Shown piece by piece: positions 8,279-15,268 of a stretch of 24,289 bases of DNA; positions within the stretch are counted from its first letter, which is position 1, and each line of letters begins with the position of its first letter. Below the pieces are notes generated by a model. That model saw nothing but the letters and a program-made list of their open reading frames with translations. It was not told where the DNA came from and searched no databases. A program made the translations under genes and the position numbers. Origin of the DNA: a virus; the IMG/VR virus record IMGVR_UViG_3300009285_004945, positions 1 to 24,289 of that record, one strand, 5' to 3'.

Positions 8279-10700
8279 CATCGCCTCCGTTCTCAGACCC
8301 CTGTGCATTTTTCCGGAAACCGTCCTCTGGCGCGTCAGGAGACTCTCCCCCTACGACACCATGCCCAGCCCCATGCGCGGTCGCCTGGAGCCCTGTTTCC
8401 GCCCACGCCTCAAACGTGAGCCCGAACAGCCCTGCGCCCGACCCTGGATCAGCCAACCCCTTGCCCCCCTTCGACACCGCGACCACTGTGCATTTGCAGT
8501 TGATCGTGTTCCCAGGTGACCCGCTCGGGTCTCCGGGGTGCATCAGTGACTCGCCGCCCACGAGGAACGCCTCGTCCGTCGGGATGCCATCCGCGTAATC
8601 CAGGCCGGCGCGTTGGTGCGTCGCGCGGGAATTCTCCAGGTTGCTGGCCAGCCAAGCTTTCAGTTCGAGCCCGCTCTCCTTGATGCCCTCCATCCGCCCG
8701 CTATTGACCGCTGAGTTCGTCTCCGTCAACGCGATGGTCTCAGACCGTAGCTGTGAGCCGCCGAACGCCTCGCGCACCCGATCCGCCAGTTGCTCCATGG
8801 TCTCACCCTCGGCCAGGCCGGCGTCGAGACCGGCCTTGATCGCGTCGTAAGTCGTGTCGGTGACGCCCTTCAGCGCATTCTGCCGCAACTGCAGGTGACG
8901 CATCGCAGCCTCGGGAGGCAGCGTGAAGTCCGTGCCGATGCCAACGTCCGCGAACAACTGCGCCCCGCCGAACTGGAGGTCCGCGATCAACAGTGGAGTC
9001 ATCAGCTTCAGTAGCCGTCGGCTTTCCTTCTCGACGTCGAACACATCATCCGCGAGCGCGCGCGTCGCGGCCCCGGGTGCAGCCGACGTCCCGGTGTTCT
9101 TGGCCAGCGCAGCGAGCACGCTTTTGCGTTGCTCGAACAGCAGCCGCTGTAGCTTCCCCCGCTTGACCCGCACACTGCCGCGGATGCTCGCGAGGTATGC
9201 CGGGCTCGCCGGCCCGCATATATGTACCTGCTCCGTGTCCAACACCGCACCGCGCAACCGACCCACCAGATCAGCCGCTGCCCGGAACGGGTTGGCGGCG
9301 GGCGGTAAACCACGCCGCCCGCCGCGTCTCCGCACCTCTCGACCGTGACCATGCGCTCCAGCAGACGGTGCGTCGGCACCATCCGCTGGAGGAACATCTG
9401 CCTCACCCTCCGGGGCCCCGGGGAAATCATTGCCGCCTTCAACCGCGCTCCCAGGCCCTGTCGCCGGCTGCACCGAGAACGGCAGGTACCCCACGTCACC
9501 CCCGGCAATCGCCGGCAGCCCCAGGTCCAGCGCCTGGTTGATCTCATTGGCCGGGTAACCCATGCCCCACAGTTTTACCGCCGCATCGATTCTCGACCGT
9601 CGCGCCGCCGCCCGGATCGGCAAAGAGTCAACGTCGAACCACCCCACCAGCGACTCATCGAACGCATCGCACACCACCTGCATCACCGCCTCGATCCGGT
9701 AGCACAACGGCTCGATCCGATAATCAATGAACGACAGCCGCACCGCCTCACTCACGCTGCGGTTCGCATCCTCGCTGATTCCCAGCAGCTCCTGCGGCAC
9801 GCCGAACACCGCACAAATCTCCTGACGCGACATCCGCCGGTTCTCGAGAAACTGCATGTCCACCATGCTGAGCAATGGTTTCTCGACCGACACCCCGCCC
9901 ATCACCAGCGGTCTGTCTGCGGTACCCGCCTGCCGCTTCCGCTCCCGCAACGCAGCCAGCACCTGCTCCCGTTGCTCCTCAGTCAGCGGTTGCTGCGCGG
10001 TCACGACCAGCCCCGTGTCCGCGTTGTTCACCATCAGGCCCTTCATCACCTGCGCCGCGGCGTAATCCGTCTGTGCCGCCAACTGGGCAACCTTCAACGG
10101 AGCCATCCCATCGATGGGCGCCGACGGTGCCGGGAAACGCAACAGCAACAGCTCCTCCGGCAGCAGCACCTGCGCCGCGATGGGGATGTCCATGTCCGCC
10201 GCATAGCGCCACACCATCTGTCCGCCCACGGCCGGCATCCGCTGCACCCGGTCTGCATCCAGTATCCACAGCCGCGCCAACGCCGGGTCCTTCCTCATCC
10301 GTCCGCGCAACCGCACGATGTTATTCTGCCGGTCCGTTGCCACCACGTACGCCCGGCCACGCAGCGCCATCCACGCCAGCAACAGCTCCCAAAAATCGTA
10401 GTGGGACATGAAGGGGTTCGGCCGCTCGAACAGCTCCACCACCGGCCCGGCCTCGATCAGGTCATCACCACCCCGCACATCCAGCGAGATACGCCATGGG
10501 ATGTTCGCGATGTTTTCGCCCAGCATCCGCACGCAACTGTGTACCCACACGCTTTGCGCATACGCATCCGACAGCGCAGCCCCGGACTCCGATCCGCCCG
10601 TCACGGTCCGCCATCCCATCGTGCCCGTCCCACCAATGGTAAACGCCCGCCGAACCCAGCCGGCCACCCGCTCTCGCAGCTCTGGGTGAATGATCCTCAT
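8271..10700 (-). CDS. Portal protein fused to MuF/SPP1 gp7-type minor head domain
   Basis: This is an 809-residue protein. The N-terminal half is an HK97-type portal, with the conserved early helix 'YAQSVWVHSCVRMLGENIANIPW', 'FERPNPFMSHYDFWE' and 'ICAVFGVPQELLGISEDANRS', the last being the characteristic portal signature. A Pro/Gly/acid-rich linker follows. Residues about 654-737 match the head-morphogenesis (Phage_Mu_F / SPP1 gp7) domain: 'ETIALTETNSAVNSGR', a Trp-containing strand and the terminal 'NTINCKC'. In most phages these are two genes, and here they are one reading frame. The ATG at 10700 overlaps the terminase stop (ATGA), so I reject the extra 108 residues of upstream open frame. 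The portal is the packaging channel; MuF proteins aid head assembly and may be ejected with the DNA. Confidence 0.88.
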   Translation of the reverse strand: MRIIHPELRERVAGWVRRAFTIGGTGTMGWRTVTGGSESGAALSDAYAQSVWVHSCVRMLGENIANIPWRISLDVRGGDDLIEAGPVVELFERPNPFMSHYDFWELLLAWMALRGRAYVVATDRQNNIVRLRGRMRKDPALARLWILDADRVQRMPAVGGQMVWRYAADMDIPIAAQVLLPEELLLLRFPAPSAPIDGMAPLKVAQLAAQTDYAAAQVMKGLMVNNADTGLVVTAQQPLTEEQREQVLAALRERKRQAGTADRPLVMGGVSVEKPLLSMVDMQFLENRRMSRQEICAVFGVPQELLGISEDANRSVSEAVRLSFIDYRIEPLCYRIEAVMQVVCDAFDESLVGWFDVDSLPIRAAARRSRIDAAVKLWGMGYPANEINQALDLGLPAIAGGDVGYLPFSVQPATGPGSAVEGGNDFPGAPEGEADVPPADGADAPSAGAHGHGREVRRRGGRRGLPPAANPFRAAADLVGRLRGAVLDTEQVHICGPASPAYLASIRGSVRVKRGKLQRLLFEQRKSVLAALAKNTGTSAAPGAATRALADDVFDVEKESRRLLKLMTPLLIADLQFGGAQLFADVGIGTDFTLPPEAAMRHLQLRQNALKGVTDTTYDAIKAGLDAGLAEGETMEQLADRVREAFGGSQLRSETIALTETNSAVNSGRMEGIKESGLELKAWLASNLENSRATHQRAGLDYADGIPTDEAFLVGGESLMHPGDPSGSPGNTINCKCTVVAVSKGGKGLADPGSGAGLFGLTFEAWAETGLQATAHGAGHGVVGGESPDAPEDGFRKNAQGSENGGDDD

Positions 10701-12046
10701 GCCACCACCGCCCATACCTCCTGTTTCACCGCGCCGGCATGCAGCGCCAACGCCAGCGCCCAGAACCTGTCCGAGTGCCCGTTCTTCCCGCGGTCCGCGG
10801 TGAACCGGATGTTGCCGCTCGCGGTCGTCTCTTTCTTGATCGACCGTAGATCGCTGCGGATGCGGTCGTGATTCGGGATGCGCACGGTGCGATCCTCGAA
10901 TGCTGCGCGCAGCGGGTAAGCCAGCTCCTCTTTCGCGCCAGCCGTGAACGTCACCCCTTCGACCTTGTACTTCCCGAACCGCTGTTGCGCGCGCTCGGTG
11001 AATTGCCGACCAATCCCGGTGCAATCAATCCCGCACCGCTGCACCTGGGGCAGGGACAACACGGAGTAGAGCGCGTGCTCCTGCGCGTCAAACGTCTCCG
11101 CGCTCAACTCGATCACCCGGCGCGTATGCATCACATCGCCCACGCGTTCGAGCACCCAGATCACCGTGAGATCGTGGTCCCGGCCCACGTCCACCCCGAC
11201 GTAGAGCCGCCCCTTCGCGTCCGCCAGATCGGTCTCCCAATCCTCGCCCGGCCTGTATTCACAGGAGGCAATGAGGTCGTACGACAGAAACGCGCTCGCG
11301 TCATCCGACGGCGTGCACATGAACTCCTGGAGAAACGTCTCCTCATCCGGACACCCCGCGCGGATGAAATCGTAATACGCCGCCTCATCCATCCCCTGCC
11401 GCTCGTCCTCGGGCGGTAGCTTGGACTGGAGCTTGTACAGGAACCCATCGTCGAGCGCATCCTGCAGCGTCACGCGGTGCAGGCTGAACCCCTTGGGATT
11501 TCCCTTATGCCGGGCTTCCTCGATCAGCTCGTTGAAGTAGTTCGCCGTGCCGCGATGAGTGGAAAATATTTCAAGCGACCCGCCCCAGGTGATGCCGGGA
11601 TACGCGATGGAGTAGAGCTGCCTCGGGTCCGCGTGCAACGCAAACTCGTCCAGCACACGGTCGCCGCGCTTGCCGGCCTGCGCGTTCGGGTTGCTCGACA
11701 GCGAGTGGATCGAAACGCCGGACGCCATCCGCATCACGAACGCTTTGTTGCCCTTGTCATCCACCACGCGCTCGCCCAAGTCTTCCGCACCGATCTGCAG
11801 AAGGTCTGCAAACACCCTGCAGTCGTCCAGGAACAGCCGCGCCTGTTCCTCGTCACGAGAGCTGATCCACGAATCCAGACGCGACCGCTTCCTCGCCTTC
11901 TCCCGCACCTGGCGATACGCAGTCGCCCATGTCCACCCGATCTGCCGGCTCTTCTCCGCGAGCTTCAACCGCGCACCATCCCGCACCCACCGCTCTTGAT
12001 ACGGGAGCAGTAGCGTGTCTTTCGGGATGATCTTGGCAGCGCCCAT
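10697..12046 (-). CDS. Terminase large subunit (Mu gp28-like)
   Basis: This 449-residue packaging motor has an N-terminal ATPase and a C-terminal nuclease. ATPase motifs are the adenine/Walker A region LAEKSRQIGWTWA (29-41), Walker B DRVLDEFALH (129-138) and the coupling motif FSTHRG (161-166). The RNase-H-like nuclease shows three acidic clusters: YVGVDVGRD (D286), CGIDCTGIG (D341) and HSDRFWALALALHA (D426). The 'EKSRQIG' form of Walker A is typical of Mu gp28 and related terminases. I choose the ATG at 12046, which shares its A with the gp27-like stop (TGATG); a GTG one codon earlier is possible. The next gene, the portal, overlaps by ATGA. Confidence 0.92.
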   Translation of the reverse strand: MGAAKIIPKDTLLLPYQERWVRDGARLKLAEKSRQIGWTWATAYRQVREKARKRSRLDSWISSRDEEQARLFLDDCRVFADLLQIGAEDLGERVVDDKGNKAFVMRMASGVSIHSLSSNPNAQAGKRGDRVLDEFALHADPRQLYSIAYPGITWGGSLEIFSTHRGTANYFNELIEEARHKGNPKGFSLHRVTLQDALDDGFLYKLQSKLPPEDERQGMDEAAYYDFIRAGCPDEETFLQEFMCTPSDDASAFLSYDLIASCEYRPGEDWETDLADAKGRLYVGVDVGRDHDLTVIWVLERVGDVMHTRRVIELSAETFDAQEHALYSVLSLPQVQRCGIDCTGIGRQFTERAQQRFGKYKVEGVTFTAGAKEELAYPLRAAFEDRTVRIPNHDRIRSDLRSIKKETTASGNIRFTADRGKNGHSDRFWALALALHAGAVKQEVWAVVA

Positions 12047-12657
12047 CACAGCAATTTCGCCGCCTCCTCGATGCGGCGCAGAGTCTCATCAGTCAGGCCA
12101 CCCGCGCGCTTGGCATCAGACGTCGCTGCGTCCAAAGCCTTCCGCGCCCGAGCGACCTGGTCCTTGAACTTGCGAAACTCCAACTCCGGCTTGGCCAGCC
12201 TGGCGATGGCTTTCGTCAGCTCCAAATAGAGAGCCGGGTCATCGTCGAGCCGGCTCTTCAACCGCCCGATATCGAACTCGCTGGACACCTCGAACAGCGA
12301 GGATGCCGCCTCCAGAATCGCGGCCTCAGAGAACTGTCCGACGTCACCGGACTTGACCACCTCCAATGCCCACTCGCTGCGTCGCCGCATCGCATCGAGC
12401 CGCTCCTCCCGCTGCATCCACTCCAAGTATCCGCTCGGTCCCCCGTGACCGTTGTGCCAGTTCCTGACGTTGTCCTCAGTGATCCCCGCGGTGCCGGATA
12501 CCTCGAGCCATTTCGAGACCGCCGCATATGTCGCACCGTCGCGGAGCATCTCGTTCACCCGGGTCCGAATCCCAGCAGGCAGCCGGGCGACTTTGCCTTT
12601 GTGCCGGGTGGATTCCGGCTGTGGGCGCTCGCTGTGGGATTGCGCGGACTCGCTCAT
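12046..12657 (-). CDS. Terminase small-subunit-like protein (Mu gp27 / DUF3486 type)
   Basis: This 203-residue protein lies directly before the large terminase, as gp27 does in Mu. Residues 20-75 (HKGKVARLPAGIRTRVNEMLRD, then YAAVSKWLEV and ITEDNVRNWHNGH) form the expected DNA-binding helix-turn-helix of DUF3486 proteins, which begin 'lP-x2-iR-x2-v-x2-ml-x-dG'. The rest is long helices with many charged residues ending RIEEAAKLL, suited to oligomerisation. It probably recognises phage DNA and hands it to the large subunit. Its ATG overlaps the upstream stop (ATGA) and its stop overlaps the large-terminase ATG (TGATG). Confidence 0.8.
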   Translation of the reverse strand: MSESAQSHSERPQPESTRHKGKVARLPAGIRTRVNEMLRDGATYAAVSKWLEVSGTAGITEDNVRNWHNGHGGPSGYLEWMQREERLDAMRRRSEWALEVVKSGDVGQFSEAAILEAASSLFEVSSEFDIGRLKSRLDDDPALYLELTKAIARLAKPELEFRKFKDQVARARKALDAATSDAKRAGGLTDETLRRIEEAAKLL

Positions 12658-12914
12658 GCGTGCATCCGCTGCTCGTGGGATTGGATGCCGGCGGCGGTAA
12701 TCCGGTACCGCGCAGCACCCGTGATCGAGTCTGTCTCACGCTCGAGCACACCAGCCTGCGTGAGGTATTCAGCCTCGCGAACAATGTCCAGCTCCGTGAA
12801 CTCCAACCCGAAATGTCGGCACTGTCGCGCGATGGAATAGGTGGATGTCCAGAGCGGCCTGGCACCGTAACACTGGAGCTCGATCTCCGCTCTGATCTGT
12901 TGGTCCCTGCTCAT
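12654..12914 (-). CDS. Winged-helix protein in the Mu gp26 position
   Basis: This 86-residue protein reads as a compact winged helix: helix 'QQIRAEIELQCYG', 'YSIARQCRHFGLEFTELDIVREAEYLTQAGVLERE', then a wing and the strand 'AARYRITAAGIQSHEQ'. Small phage proteins of this type sit between the gp25-like and gp27-like genes in many Mu-like phages. The function is unknown and could be DNA binding during packaging or late regulation. It overlaps the gp27-like gene by ATGA and follows the gp25-like stop by 13 bases, with no clear ribosome-binding site of its own. The family call rests on order, length and predicted fold. Confidence 0.7.
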   Translation of the reverse strand: MSRDQQIRAEIELQCYGARPLWTSTYSIARQCRHFGLEFTELDIVREAEYLTQAGVLERETDSITGAARYRITAAGIQSHEQRMHA

Positions 12915-12927
12915 GGTACAGTGGTCG

Positions 12928-13314
12928 CTACGAGTGATTGGTCAACGCTGTAGCCTTGAGGTTGTCGATCTCCGCCTCGTGCCGCGCCGAGGTGCGCTCC
13001 AGCGGGTTGATCCGCTCATGCAACGCGATTGCGCGTCGTTCCCCGGCGAGGTTCGCAGTCCCCAACTGCTGCTCGATCTGCGTGCTGATGCGATTGAATC
13101 CCGCGTCCATTTTCCCCTCGAGTTTCCCCAGCGTGCGAGTGACCTCCTCTCGAAACTGGTTGAACTCGCGGCGGCTCACGAATTGCTCCTCAAGCGGGGG
13201 ATGAGGTCTGGAGGCGATGACGGCCCGCCACACACCGGCCAATGTCATCGCGACGAATGCCCCGATCAGGATCCATGTCCCCAACGCCGTCGGATCGATT
13301 TCCCCCAGTACCAT
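12928..13314 (-). CDS. Membrane-anchored coiled-coil protein (Mu gp25 / DUF2730-like)
   Basis: This 128-residue protein has one N-terminal membrane segment at about residues 10-33 (LGTWILIGAFVAMTLAGVWR), then the spacer ASRPHPPLEEQFVSRREF, then a long heptad coiled coil (REEVTRTLGKLEGKMDAGFN through TSARHEAEIDNLKA). This architecture and the position just before the gp26-, gp27- and gp28-like genes match the DUF2730 family of Mu gp25. The protein should be inserted in the inner membrane with the coiled coil exposed on one side. An i-spanin-like lysis role is an alternative for a TM-plus-coiled-coil protein next to a holin candidate. Confidence 0.72.
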   Translation of the reverse strand: MVLGEIDPTALGTWILIGAFVAMTLAGVWRAVIASRPHPPLEEQFVSRREFNQFREEVTRTLGKLEGKMDAGFNRISTQIEQQLGTANLAGERRAIALHERINPLERTSARHEAEIDNLKATALTNHS

Positions 13315-13322
13315 GATGACGA

Positions 13323-13406
13323 TCAGTGATCACTGCGCGGCTGCCAGTGGGGTGCGGTGCGAAAGGTATGCTCGAGGAGTGCGTCGGAGTCGAACTGCGT
13401 GATCAT
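13323..13406 (-). CDS. 27-residue micro-ORF between holin candidate and gp25-like gene
   Basis: The ATG at 13406 overlaps the stop of the membrane protein (ATGA) and the frame runs 27 codons: MITQFDSDALLEHTFRTAPH..., ending nine bases before the gp25-like ATG. It has a short amphipathic stretch but no recognisable domain and no independent ribosome-binding site. The frame fills an intergenic gap exactly, which is the main support. Part of its 3' end coincides with the palindrome CAGTGATCACTG (13324-13335), which may be a regulatory site instead. Confidence 0.45.
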   Translation of the reverse strand: MITQFDSDALLEHTFRTAPHWQPRSDH

Positions 13407-13663
13407 GATCCAGAGGGAGAAAACGACGTTGGTTGAGGGTGACGCGTTGAGTGACTTGAGATACCGCGACGCAGCGTCGCGAGACCACCGAACCCGAGGA
13501 TGCCGAGCAGGGACTCGTTCACCACCCACCATCCCTGATCACCCCCGAACAGGTAGACCCCGGCGACGATTGCGATCAGGTACGTTTTTCGACCCTCGAG
13601 GAATCGGGCGAGCCCGGCCCAGAAACCGGGTGGCGCTGCTGAGGATTGGGTCCCGTCGTTCAT
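13403..13663 (-). CDS. Small two-segment membrane protein, holin candidate
   Basis: This 86-residue protein has a short N-terminus with an aromatic helix (FWAGLARFLEGRK), a first hydrophobic segment (about 27-40, TYLIAIVAGVYLFG), a polar turn rich in Trp (DQGWW), a second hydrophobic segment (about 50-65, ESLLGILGFGGLATLRRG) and a Ser/Pro-rich basic tail. Size and layout fit a class II-like phage holin or a similar small membrane protein. No endolysin is recognisable next to it, so the lysis role is an inference. Its start overlaps a nine-codon micro-ORF, and its stop overlaps the ATG of the following 27-residue ORF. Confidence 0.6.
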   Translation of the reverse strand: MNDGTQSSAAPPGFWAGLARFLEGRKTYLIAIVAGVYLFGGDQGWWVVNESLLGILGFGGLATLRRGISSHSTRHPQPTSFSPSGS

Positions 13664-13689
13664 GCTGCGCGCATCCTGCGCGCAGTCAC
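13660..13689 (-). CDS. Possible nine-residue coupling micro-ORF
   Basis: A GTG at 13689 overlaps the stop of the 98-residue gene (GTGA), and the frame MTARRMRAA ends in a TGA overlapping the next gene's ATG (ATGA). It spans the gap exactly, so ribosomes could pass from one gene to the next without leaving. The inverted TGCGCGCA repeats in this DNA are an alternative reason for its conservation. It is too short to judge by composition. Confidence 0.25.
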   Translation of the reverse strand: MTARRMRAA

Positions 13690-13982
13690 GATCGACAGTC
13701 TAACGAGGGAGAAGAGGGAGAAGAGGCAGATGGAGAAACCAGCACCTGCCGCAGTTTCGCGGCCGCGGCCCGGCGAGAATCGTGCGCGTAAATCACGGTC
13801 TCGCGCACGATCCGCTCATCATCGATCACCACGATCCGCCGACGGATTCTGTCCGGGGTGCGCTCCGGCGCGAGTGCGGCCAGTGCATCCCGTCGCTGCC
13901 GATCTCTCCCCCAACGAGCCCGCGCCATCCGCCTGCCCCGCTCAGATGCCGCTCTCGCTCTAGCTCGTTGGTACGACGTCAT
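13686..13982 (-). CDS. 98-residue basic hypothetical protein
   Basis: The gene is coupled to the Dam-family methyltransferase by ATGA. Residues 1-45 are extremely rich in Arg and Ala (YQRARARAASERGRRMARAR), so nucleic-acid binding is likely. Residues 45-80 contain a possible strand-helix (RIVVIDDERIVRETVIYA) followed by a basic helix and a Ser/Pro tail. I recognise no family. A similar 'ARW/KR' helix appears in the 65-residue protein two genes upstream, which may hint at a related role. Co-translation with the methyltransferase suggests a partner or DNA-targeting role, but that is speculation. Confidence 0.65.
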   Translation of the reverse strand: MTSYQRARARAASERGRRMARARWGRDRQRRDALAALAPERTPDRIRRRIVVIDDERIVRETVIYAHDSRRAAAAKLRQVLVSPSASSPSSPSLDCRS

Positions 13983-14554
13983 GTGCGACGGACAGGCATC
14001 CGGTCAGTTTCGGATATCTGCCTGTTCGCGCAATCGTCCACGGGCGTAAGCAGTCCGGGGAGTTTCGAGTTGCGCAGAGATTCTGCGTTGTGTTTGCCGA
14101 TAGCCACCAGCACCGAGCCGACCGTTGTATGGCCAGTTGTGCCATCAGGCTTCTCGAATTGGACACGACCCTTGAGCCAGAGCAGCACGTCTGCCTTGGC
14201 CGCGAGCCGCTGAAACCACTGCGTTTCAGGTCTGGCGTTCACCAGCGCGATTCCGTCGCCGTGGGCGGTGAATCGGTCCAGCCATTCATGCACATTGGAA
14301 TATGGCGGATTGAGCCACACTCGGCCCTGCCACGGCATGGAGAGTCCGCATGTCGGGCGGCGCACGTTCCGTTTCGCGTGGCTCTTTGGGCCTGCGCACG
14401 GATCAAGATCGAAATCGCCCAAAGCGCGGGTGATACGTTCCGGCGTGTACCACTCGTCAGAGTAGCCGCCGACACGTTTGCTGACGCCAGGGAACAACAC
14501 GGCGTTTCTCAACACCATTTGCCGGGCGCGGATTTCGTTCAGTGGTTTGCCCAT
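13979..14554 (-). CDS. Phage DNA N6-adenine methyltransferase (Dam family)
   Basis: This 191-residue protein shows the phage Dam-type pattern (Pfam Dam, PF05869): DEWYTPERITRALGDFDLDP (33-52), then the catalytic NPPY motif in VWLNPPYSN (80-87) and 'RFTAHGDGIALVNARPETQWFQ'. In the family the EWYTP...DLDP segment binds S-adenosylmethionine and NPPY places the target adenine. Such enzymes protect phage DNA from host restriction or alter regulation. The target is not readable from sequence, although some relatives modify GATC. The ATG at 14554 lacks a good ribosome-binding site but overlaps the end of a 26-residue ORF, so coupling may drive it. The next gene overlaps by ATGA. Confidence 0.87.
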   Translation of the reverse strand: MGKPLNEIRARQMVLRNAVLFPGVSKRVGGYSDEWYTPERITRALGDFDLDPCAGPKSHAKRNVRRPTCGLSMPWQGRVWLNPPYSNVHEWLDRFTAHGDGIALVNARPETQWFQRLAAKADVLLWLKGRVQFEKPDGTTGHTTVGSVLVAIGKHNAESLRNSKLPGLLTPVDDCANRQISETDRMPVRRT

Positions 14555-14619
14555 AATGCGCGAACAAGACGCTGGACCGAATGGCGGCCAAGCACGTCAG
14601 TTGTAAATTCGAGAGTCAT
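14539..14619 (-). CDS. 26-residue micro-ORF bridging to the Dam-family gene
   Basis: The ATG at 14619 overlaps the stop of the 65-residue gene (ATGA). The frame MTLEFTTDVLGRHSVQRLVR... runs 26 codons and ends 16 bases inside the methyltransferase gene. The methyltransferase start has no clear ribosome-binding site, so this ORF could deliver ribosomes to it. The sequence itself has ordinary composition but no known motif. Its DNA lies in the loop and one arm of a 10-bp inverted repeat (14581-14632). Confidence 0.45.
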   Translation of the reverse strand: MTLEFTTDVLGRHSVQRLVRALWANH

Positions 14620-14813
14620 TGGTGGCCGCCATCGGTCAGCTCTGCGTTCGAGCGCCGGGCGACGCGCTTGGGTTTCTTCGGACGTTTTGCCCATCGCGCT
14701 TTTGCAAGCGCGGACATTTTCGCGGCCCGCTGTTCAGCGGACAGGCCGCTCCACCGGGATTCGGCGGAGCGGCGCTGCATCTCGCGCATGAAGTTCGAGA
14801 TTTCAGGCTTCAT
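14616..14813 (-). CDS. 65-residue basic hypothetical protein
   Basis: I choose the ATG at 14813 because GGAG lies seven bases before it and the coding overlap with the 95-residue gene is then only 11 bases; the longer frame upstream is a shadow. The product, MKPEISNFMREMQRRSAESRW..., is a single basic helical protein with a repeated 'ARW' element (ESRWSGLSAEQRAAKMSALAKARWAKRPKKPKR), suggesting DNA or RNA binding. I do not recognise the family. Confidence 0.65.
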   Translation of the reverse strand: MKPEISNFMREMQRRSAESRWSGLSAEQRAAKMSALAKARWAKRPKKPKRVARRSNAELTDGGHQ

Positions 14814-15090
14814 ACGGGAACTCCATGACGAGGTCATACACACCGTTCTGGATTTCCTGAGCAGTCGCTTCGTGTTTCCCATCACTGAACACCTTCGCGA
14901 AGTAGCTCGCGTCATCGAGAGCGAATTGAGCGCGCTTTTCGTCCGTGAGGATTTCCCCCACGTTGTCCCACTTTTCCGGGTTGCTCAGGCTTAGCAACCA
15001 AGATGGGAAAGAGAAGTCACCGTAGCCGGGGACTTCGTTGCACAGTTCGTAGAGTTTCGCCGCCGCCGCTTTTGCTTCATTCAGTTTCAT
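14803..15090 (-). CDS. 95-residue hypothetical protein
   Basis: The product begins MKLNEAKAAAAKLYELCNEV, continues with aromatic-rich YGDFSFPSWLLSLSNPEKWDN, and ends in the acidic, helical ATAQEIQNGVYDLVMEFPYEA. It is acidic, unlike its basic neighbours, and appears soluble. GAGAG precedes the ATG at 15090. It is the first gene after a gap holding a 17-bp palindrome, so it may begin a separately regulated group (95-residue gene, 65-residue gene, Dam-family gene). The function is unknown. Confidence 0.7.
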   Translation of the reverse strand: MKLNEAKAAAAKLYELCNEVPGYGDFSFPSWLLSLSNPEKWDNVGEILTDEKRAQFALDDASYFAKVFSDGKHEATAQEIQNGVYDLVMEFPYEA

Positions 15091-15148
15091 ATTTGTCTCT
15101 CAGTTGCCCGATCCGGTTCATCCGTATCGTTACCAAGACCCTACTTCA

Positions 15149-15165
15149 TGCGTAGCCGCTACGCA
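15149..15165. promoter_or_regulatory. Perfect 17-base palindrome, candidate operator
   Basis: TGCGTAGC and its exact reverse complement GCTACGCA flank a single central base. With only one unpaired base it suits a dimeric DNA-binding protein better than an RNA hairpin. It lies just after the stop of a 32-residue ORF and 59 bases before the 95-residue gene. I see no strong promoter hexamers beside it. Confidence 0.45.
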
Positions 15166-15169
15166 AGGA

Positions 15170-15268
15170 TTATTTCGCATTTCCGACCGATTGTTTGTAA
15201 GTCGTTGACCGGACGCTCGAACCACGGGATGCAGCGAACCCGGCGATTGCGTCTCTCGTGAATTTCAT
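15170..15268 (-). CDS. 32-residue small ORF downstream of the methyltransferase
   Basis: The ATG at 15268 overlaps the stop of a 15-codon ORF (ATGA). The product MKFTRDAIAGFAASRGSSVR... is basic, Ser/Thr-rich and of normal composition. The region would otherwise be an unexplained 200-base gap. I recognise no motif and no strong ribosome-binding site; coupling from upstream would be needed. Confidence 0.4.
   Translation of the reverse strand: MKFTRDAIAGFAASRGSSVRSTTYKQSVGNAK

Noticed and set aside
8279-8308. Longer protease start (MHRGLRTEAM...) at 8308
   Set aside because: It reads further into the portal gene without a ribosome-binding site, whereas GGAGG precedes the ATG at 8278 at normal spacing.
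9345-10871. 508-codon plus-strand ORF opposite the portal and terminase genes
   Set aside because: The product is dominated by Arg, His, Pro and Gln, as expected for the mirror of a GC-rich coding strand, and it lies over well-supported portal and terminase motifs.
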